DNA of 64,000 bases. Source: Myotis daubentonii. Its lineage: Eukaryota; Chordata; Mammalia; Chiroptera; Vespertilionidae. A program made the translations under genes and the position numbers. Below are positions 57,413-64,000 of the stretch, one piece after another; position 1 is the first letter of the stretch, and every line of letters begins with the position of its first letter. Location of the stretch: the NCBI RefSeq assembly GCF_963259705.1, contig NC_081861.1, positions 110,700,102-110,764,101 on the forward strand, in the 5' to 3' direction. The notes under the pieces are model-generated. The model saw nothing but the letters and a program-made list of their open reading frames with translations, was not told the DNA's origin and did not search any database.

Positions 57413-58254
57413 AGTGCCTCCAAACTTTTAAAAGCTACTAAAATAAACCCCTAAAGATAGCAATTATACCTAAGGAAGAGAAAAATCTCATTTTTTTATA
57501 TCTTGTGATTCCCAGAGCTGCTTGAAAAACATAAATCAATAAAATTATTTAAAGATCCAAGATGTTTCAAATTTATATGCCAGTTTTAACCATGTAGATT
57601 TAAGCAACTACTTAATGTTTGGATTTTCCAGGGTTTTCATTTGAAGGTACAAGTGGAGACTGAAGTCCATGCAGACCCATTCACCAAGCAGTAATTGCAA
57701 AGGAGACACCACCTATTTCTAATTCATACAAAAGCACCTCCTGAGTTAGAAGTTCTCCTGGATTGGGGAAACTCAGAGATAGGCATGGATTTCAAATTTC
57801 TTTAGAAACTTCTATGCATTTCAAATTTTTTAATATCAACTTTTATAAGAATATTTTCAAATTATAATATTCCCTAAACTCCAATTTAAGTGAAATGCAG
57901 TAAATTCCCGATGATAGCAAGTCCTAATACAACTCTATTCTAGATGGTAGAGCAGCTAGTGGGTCTGGACCCATCCATGACATCAGTCACTGGCCTTTCC
58001 CATTATATGTGCCTGCTGCTAGTAACTGCAGCTGTGAAAAAGAACACTGCTGGCTTAGAATTCCATTACCAGCCAACACCGTTGTGCACAAGCCAATGGT
58101 GAACACCTGCAGCAGCACAAGTACATGTTAACAGCCACTGTGGACACAGTTTTGGTCCTATCTCCTATTACTGGCCTGTACTGCTACACTTGAAAATTAG
58201 TGTACAACCCCTGCATGCTGCCAGCCCAACTCCTGTCACCAGGATTAAGTGAGA
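57413..58254. other. Intergenic sequence, nothing assigned
   Basis: 57920-58250 is less AT-rich than its surroundings and may be an undiagnosed LTR or 5' UTR piece, but I see no ends. Confidence 0.4.
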
Positions 58255-58340
58255 TTTTTTTCCTGGGATTTAAGGATGGTTCAACATATACACAACAATA
58301 AATGTGATACATCACATTAATATAATAAAAAATAAAGATC
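58255..58340 (+). repeat. L1 ORF2 fragment
   Basis: CCTGGGATTTAAGGATGGTT...AATGTGATACATCACATTAA matches the reverse-transcriptase segment seen (minus) at about 30060-30125. The next L1 begins inside it. Confidence 0.8.
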
Positions 58341-58422
58341 TGAAGAGAGAGGAAGATGTTGACCAGCAGGACAGCAGTGAGGAAGAGTGTGAGAGAGTGA
58401 GGGAGTAAAGGGGAATGCATGG

Positions 58423-58469
<47 letters not shown>

Positions 58470-58859
58470 TGAGTTAGGGGCAGTTAGTTCCTACAGGACT
58501 TTCAGGGGCTGGAGGAATGGGCAGCCTTAGACTTCACGGCCCCGCTGCTACTGCACTGGCACAGAAACCACACCATCTTGAAGGGCAGAACTGCTGTGAC
58601 TGGGAACCTAGCCACACCACCACCCAGACTGACCTCACATACAAACCGGGACCCTACAGCCACTCTGGACAAAGACCTGCTACCACAGCTGCAGACCCAC
58701 AGACACCGAGATTCCAGACATCCCAGCTACAGATTCCTATGTGTCACAGAGCGTGTCCCCCTCCCACTGGCCCACCGCAGTGGCATAGGGCCCACGAGAC
58801 CCTCAGCGCATGAGCAGGCCTCTCACTGACACAGGGAAGCTTGCAACCCAGCCCCCTAG

Positions 58860-59310
58860 CAGGCCCATGACTCTGATTCTTGGCGCACGTGTATGGGGAC
58901 TCTGATTCTCAGCACACATGCATGGGAACTCTGATTCACAGCTCAAGAGCAAGGGACTCTAATTTTCAGTGTGCAAGTGTGTGAGGTCCTGCTGACCTGC
59001 AGCAGCCACACTGAGTGCCCACAACTCTGATTCTCAGTGCATGCACGTGGGGACTCTGATTATCGGCGTGCATGCAAGGCACCACCCAGTCACTGAGCAC
59101 CTGTGACTCTGATTCTCAGTGCATGTGCATAGGGCCCCCTGGCCTACCCACAGCAGCTGTGCCAATGAGCCTGCAAGTGCCTGTGACTCTGATTCGTGGC
59201 ACAGGCACGTGGGGATGCTGACTTTCAGCACATAGGCACAGGGCCCCTGCTGACCCATGGAGGCTGCAACACCCAGCCACTAAGTGTCCATGACACTGAT
59301 TCATGGTGCA
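58860..59310 (+). repeat. Minisatellite in the L1 B 5' UTR
   Basis: At least eight irregular copies of a unit containing GACTCTGATTCTCAGTGCA followed by a CATGCATGGGG-like segment. Spacing varies from about 33 to 65 bp. Confidence 0.8.
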
Positions 59311-59537
59311 CATGCACCCGTGGGGGCTCCTGCTGACTCCAGCAGCAGCGCCACCTGTCCCTAAACAGGCAACTCTTGAGTGGGCTGACTCTCAGAGTGT
59401 GCGGCTCCAGCCGACTCACAGCAGCCATGCGTCTCAATGACTGAGCTCTTCAGTGAAGTTCCAGTTGCATGACACTCCTGCCATAGGTGGGTCATGCCCC
59501 CGCAACTTGGCACTTGGACCTTTTGGTGATAGCAAAA

Positions 59538-60780
59538 ATGGGGAGAAAACAACAATCCCCAAAGGAAAGAAAAAGGAGAAATCGTCAAGAAATGAACTAA
59601 ATGAAATGGAAGCATGCAATATGTCAGTAAAAGAATTCACGGTAATGGTCATACTGCTGCGACCTGCACAGTGGGTTCAGGAGGACTTGTAGGAGGGCTG
59701 ATGCACAATGAAGACACTACACAAGAAATAATTTTTAAGCATGGGGGCCAGGTGGAACCTCTTTTGTGGAGAAGAGGAACCATGAGTCCTAGTCTTGCCT
59801 GTTTTTATTCAACTTAGTTACACACTTTGTCCTTAGCAAAGCATGTAGGCAGAGCACATAGTAAGGAGTTAGTATCAAAAGTCAGTGAAGCTCACTAAAC
59901 ATTTACTCAAAGATTATCAGGTCAGGAAATCACTTTGAGACCCTGCAATCTCAGCAAGAGCACTCTGTTCTGACGTCAGCCCTGCTGACACCCAAGTTCC
60001 ATGGCCTTCTAAGTTCCTTGTTGCACTTTCATGCCAATGCTGCTATGCGGTGGTCTAAGCATCACACAATTTATAAACTGGATGGATGAGAAAATCAACA
60101 ACCTATGAAAGAACCAGGAGGAAATCAAAAGTGATATAGCTACAATCAAAAACACGATGGAAGGTTTCAATAGTAGACGAGAGGAAGAGCAGGACCGAAT
60201 TAGTGAGTTAGAAGATAAGGTAGAGAAAAAAGGCCAGTGTGAACAGCAATTAGAAAAAAAATTAAAAGCAGGAGGAGAGCCTAAGGGAGCTTTGGGATAA
60301 CATGAAATGTAGTTACATATGTACACTAGGGGTGCCAGAGGGACAAGAAGAGCAGCAACGATTAGAGAAACTATGTGAAGAAATAATAACAGAAAACTTC
60401 CCTGATATGGGGAATAAAAGTCACACAAGCACAGAGAGTCCCAAACAAGATGAACACAAAAAGACCCACACAAGATACATCATAATTACAATGGCAAATA
60501 TTAACGAAAGAGAGAATCTTAAAGGCTGCAAGACAGAAGCAGAGAGTTACCTACAAAGGATCCCCATCAGATTATCAAATGACTTCTCAACATAAAGACA
60601 TTTGGCCAGAAATAAATGGATGAAGTCTACAAAGTGATGCAAAGCAAGGTACTGAATCCAAAAATACTCAAGGCTATCAATCAAAATTGAAGGGAAAATC
60701 AGGAGCTTCACAGACCAAAAAAAAAAGTCTAAGGAAGTTTATCACTACCAAGCCAGCAATGCTAGAAATGCTATAGGGAC
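59538..60780 (+). pseudogene. L1 B ORF1, split and broken
   Basis: The N-terminal part at 59538-59654 (NELNEMEACNMSVKEFTVMVI) continues after the solo LTR at about 60067 (WMDEKINNL, then a stop; SRREEEQDRISELEDKVEKK). An RRM/C-terminal part is at 60302-60595 (GVPEGQEEQQRLEKLCEEIITENFPDM, RIPIRLSNDFST). Stops and frameshifts prevent expression. Confidence 0.82.
59655..60066 (-). mobile_element. Solo LTR-like insertion in L1 B ORF1
   Basis: About 410 bp of non-L1 sequence interrupts ORF1 exactly between VMVI and the INWMDEK-like continuation. On the minus strand it runs TG...CA, ending GGTCGCAGCA. It has AATAAA (complement of 59804-59809) in the position expected for an LTR. A clear target duplication is not visible, so the right boundary is uncertain by a few bases and the family is unknown. 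Confidence 0.6.
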
Positions 60781-60822
60781 TGGTGTAAAAAGATGAAATA
60801 GAAAGGGAAGAAGAAACACAGG

Positions 60823-61260
60823 TCTTATATAATAAAGAGGTAATATGAAAATTAACCCTCACACCCTCACAAGATGACTGCCTATGACCATGCTGGCAGG
60901 GGGGTTAGTGAGGGACAAGCAAACGACTGAACAGCAGGCTGTGTGGGGTGACCAGGCTGGTAGAGGGGGGCAGTTAGGGGTGATCAGGCCAGCACACAGA
61001 AACAGTGAGGGGTGATCAGGTCAGGGGGTGGCAATTAGGGGCAACCAGGCAGGCAGGCAGGTGAGCAATTAGGAGCCAGTGGTCCAGGATTGTGAGAGGT
61101 ATGTCCGACTGCCAGTTTAGGCCTGATCCCTGGGATTAGGCCTAAACTGGAAGTCAGACATCCCCCAAGGGGTCCCAGATTGGAGAGCATGCAGGCTGGA
61201 CTGAGGGGACCCCCGCCCCCCCAACCCCCTGTGCATGAATTTTGTGCCTCAGGTCTCTAG
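60823..61260 (+). mobile_element. Non-autonomous Helitron 5
   Basis: 5' end TCTTATATAATAAAGAGG, palindromic middle (TTAGGCCTGATCCC / GGGATTAGGCCTAA) and 3' end GTGCATGAATTTTGTGCCTC...GTCTCTAG. It is inserted between ORF1 and ORF2 of L1 B. Confidence 0.92.
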
Positions 61261-61272
61261 TAAAGTATATAA

Positions 61273-61655
61273 ATGGCTACAAACAAGTACCTATCAATAA
61301 TAACATTAAATGTAAATGGACTAAATACTCCAATCAAAAGACATCAAGTGACTGAACGGATAAGAAAACATGACCCATATATATGCTGTCTGCAAAATAT
61401 TCACCTCAGAACAAGGGACTAACACAGACTGAAAGTGAAGGGATGGAAAAACATCTTTCAGGCAAATTGAAATGAAAGAAAAGCAGGGTAGCAATACCTA
61501 TATCTGACAAAATAGTCCTCAAAGTGAAGTAGATAACAAGAGACAAGGAAAGCCACTTCATAATTCTAAAGGGATTGATACAATAAGAGGATATAACTCT
61601 GGTAAACATATGTGCACCCAATACAGGAGCACCCAAATACATTAAAAAATCTTCT
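61273..61655 (+). pseudogene. L1 B ORF2 start (endonuclease part), truncated
   Basis: The sequence from ATGGCTACAAACAAG follows the start of ORF2 (ITLNVNGLNTPIKRHQ-like). It runs into the endonuclease region (TCAGAACAAGGGACTAACAC, ATATGTGCACCCAATACAGG), with stops, and ends where L1 C begins. Confidence 0.8.
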
Positions 61656-64000
61656 GGGGATCCAAGATGGTAGCAGGCAGGACAGTAGTGAGAGACACAG
61701 TGTGAATGGGTGAGAAAGCAAAAGGGGAGTGTGTGGAAATGTGAGGCGTGTGTGTATGTGTGAGTGAAGGACAGTTATACTCCACAAGACTGTTGGGCAC
61801 TGGCGGACCAGGCTTTCCTAGCTGGGCAATCTCTATTACCACTGAAATCTCTCCCAGGGTGGCTGGCTCTGCTGCAGGCACCATGCCATCTGGAAGGGGA
61901 GAGCTGTTGTGACTGGGAGTCCACCCTTACCTCCACCTGGGGAGACCTTGGACACCACCCAGGACCCTACAGCCACACACGCCAGGGACCAGCTGCCATG
62001 GCTGTGAACCCACAAACACCTAGACTCCAGCCTACCTGGCCACAGGCTCCTAAGAAGCTTGTCCAGAGGCAGACAAAATCATGGCCGAATAGGCAGACGG
62101 CTCTGGCGCCTTCTCACAGAGCAGATAGAGGAAACACTTTAATCGAATAACATCCACCCGGAATTGGTGAATTAAACACAGCTGGAGAGACAATCCATGG
62201 ACATAAAGGTCAAAGGTAGACAGGAAACCAGTGGGGTTGGGGATCTGGGCTGGAGGGAGAAATGCACGCAGCCTGCACTGCACTGAACCAACATTGTATC
62301 TCTTGGGGACAAGTGCAGAGCTAGACCAGCCATGGGCAAACTACGGCCCACGGGCTGGATACGGCCCGTTTGAAATGAATAAAACTAAAAAAAAAAATAG
62401 ACCGTACCCTTTTATGTAATGATGTTTACTTTGAATTTATATTAGTTCACACAAACACTCCATCCATGCTTTTGTTCCGGCTCTCCCGTCCAGTTTAAGA
62501 ACCCATTGTGGCCCTCAAGTCAAAAAGTTTGCCCACCCCTGAGCTAGACTGTGGAAGGGTGTCCACGGGGCTGCTGGCAGTGGGGAATTGTAGACCTAAG
62601 GCCACAGCCATGAAAGGGTATGACCAGAAAGGCAGCCTGAATTTTTGCACCGGCCACTCAGTGCTGGGGGGAGAAAGACATGCAGTGGCACGTTGCTCTG
62701 TCTTTATAATCTCCTTGCTTTTACTTACTAAACCTAGGATCTTTCAATTACAAACACTCACAGTGACTGCAGTGCAGGGAAAGATGGTTTTTTGGAAGCT
62801 GGGGAACAAAATAGGGAGAGGTGATCAGGAAGCCAGCTCTAGGACAGTCCAATCCCTCCAACCTTGAACAGACATTTTTCTCCTGAAGACAAGGCCCCTC
62901 CTAACAGCACAGCCACACCCAGCCTTGCACTCAGCAGGGAAACAAACCTTTGAAATACCCCCAGGGAGCTTTCAGGAACTGGGTTGAGGGTTCATTTGGT
63001 CCCTGAAACTAATACAGAAACACCGCCACCTAGAGGCCGTGTCAGACATAGACGCTTGTGTAAATACAACTGAAAGCAGGCAGCCAAAGCAGTCAGAGTA
63101 GTTCTGCCTGGCTGACACCAAGGCTGTGGCATCTGACACAGAGGAGCAGTGGATCCCTGGGAGCTTCAACATAGTGCTGATTATCTAGCAGGAAGCTGAG
63201 ACATGGCAGACAGAACAGTGGAGAGGCATCATAAGCGAGCCCCCATGGGACATTACCTACTCAGCTGAAGCTAACAAACGTCACTAATTCACTTTATTTT
63301 TTAATCTTTTACTTAAGAAACTAACTTTTTTCTTTATTTTGTTTTTATTTATTATTATTGTTATTATTATTTTTGGGTTAGTGTTCTACATTTCATTTTT
63401 ATTTTATTATCATTACTCTATCTCATTTTTTCCTTTATGCCAACCCTTTCTTCCTCACTTCCCCCTTTTTCATCCTGTTTCTCTTCTCCTGTTCCTGCTT
63501 TAGTTTTTCTTTCCTTTCTTTTTACTCCTTGTTAGAAATTGATCTCCTTTATCTGCTTTATTGATGCATTACTGTTATAGTGGTCTATGTTGGCTTACTC
63601 AGATATCTAATTTCCTCTCCCCTGCTCCAAGTCCATGCACCCTTCTCTTTTTTCTTTCTTTGCTAGAAATTTTTTCTTCTTGTTGTTGCTAGCTTGTTAG
63701 TTTGCTTTTTAATTTTTTTTAATTTTATGCTTTTGTTTGTCCTCTCCTCACTTGTTCTCTTATTATACTAATAGCTTAATTAGTTTCACTCACCAAACAC
63801 AGGCCTATATGCTGCCTACTCTATTTCCCTTTTCCAAAAATAGATGAATATATAGATAGGTAGATTAAAGAAAGGGGAAATTATATATATATATATGAAT
63901 TTATATATAATTGAATATATATTTAATTACTATTATTTATTATTTTTTTATTTTTTTTAAATTGAGTATTTTGTTTTTTACTTTTCTTCTTATATACTCA
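61656..64000 (+). mobile_element. L1 element C (plus strand), 5' UTR, runs off the window
   Basis: Starts GGGGATCCAAGATGGTAGCA inside the ORF2 of L1 B and matches the 5' UTR of L1 B (for example GCAGGACAGTAGTGAG; CTGTTGTGACTGGGA). From about 63280 it becomes T-rich, like the 5' UTR of the L1 at 33040-33930 read on the other strand. No ORF1 is reached before the window ends. A hAT MITE is inserted at 62327. Confidence 0.85.
62327..62541. mobile_element. Non-autonomous hAT element (MITE) 2
   Basis: 215 bp with inverted ends CAGCCATGGGCAAACT / AGTTTGCCCACCCCTG and an exact 8-bp target duplication AGCTAGAC (62319-62326, 62542-62549). GGCCCACGGGCTGGATACGG is typical of young bat hAT MITEs. There is no transposase. 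Confidence 0.95.

Larger units (their letters stand above)
58345..61655 (+). mobile_element. L1 element B (plus strand), 5' UTR to early ORF2
   Basis: 5' UTR with (TG)n (58424-58470) and a minisatellite, ORF1 from an ATG near 59538, an inter-ORF gap carrying Helitron 5, and ORF2 from ATGGCTACAAACAAG (about 61273). It is cut at about 61656, where another L1 starts. Also interrupted by a solo LTR. Both ORFs are broken. Confidence 0.87.

Noticed and set aside
1..64000. CRISPR array, bacterial operon, tRNA or rRNA genes
   Set aside because: The direct repeats are eukaryotic tandem units and minisatellites. tRNA-like sequences are the heads of Ves SINEs, with tails and target duplications, not functional tRNA genes.

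Overview
The window looks like nuclear DNA of a vespertilionid (vesper) bat. tRNA-derived Ves SINEs, non-autonomous Helitrons of the Helibat type (5' TCCTATATAATAAAAGG-like ends, 3' hairpin then CTAG), young hAT miniature elements and L1/half-L1 retrotransposons occur together here, and that combination is known from Vespertilionidae. I found no functional multi-exon host gene. The only recognisable cellular gene is a 5'-truncated processed copy of DNAAF5 (HEATR2).

Region 1 (1-27,655) is a tandem array of a roughly 1.69-kb unit. At the left edge two unit types alternate (A: 1, 3378, 6755; B: 1689, 5066), giving a 3,377-bp higher-order repeat whose copies are almost identical. To the right the units diverge, one is an A/B mosaic, and the array ends in a deletion-fused pair. 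Each boundary carries a conserved CRE-like / X-box-like / TATA module, and an AATAAA lies about 1.3 kb downstream, so each unit resembles a small Pol II transcription unit. I do not recognise the unit as a known gene or satellite. Four insertions interrupt it: the DNAAF5 retrocopy (7125-10061, minus); a young betaretrovirus-like LTR element with a 6-bp target duplication (11683-13994, plus); an older gammaretrovirus-like provirus (15445-21956, minus), without env and with RT palm sequence apparently missing; and an ORF1-only L1 relative (half-L1 type, 24969-26882, minus) with an open ORF1.

Region 2 (27,656-39,505) is a nested retrotransposon stack. An old half-L1 (minus) was split by a full-length-sized L1 (27719-37565, minus; TSD cccttggcctttta). 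That L1 carries a mariner-type MITE in ORF2 and a second half-L1 with an open ORF1 (33945-36306, plus) in its 5' UTR.

Region 3 (39,506-58,254) is AT-rich intergenic DNA holding old L1 pieces, MIR and Tigger fragments, eight Ves SINEs, four Helitrons (two abutting head to tail), a hAT MITE and microsatellites. Several stretches hold nothing I can name.

Region 4 (58,255-64,000) holds two plus-strand L1 elements. The first carries a solo LTR in ORF1 and a Helitron between ORF1 and ORF2. The second begins inside the first one's ORF2, carries a hAT MITE, and runs off the window still in its 5' UTR.

The window is therefore a record of repeat amplification and nested insertion rather than a set of cooperating genes. 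The tandem transcription-unit-like repeat is the best candidate for something undescribed.
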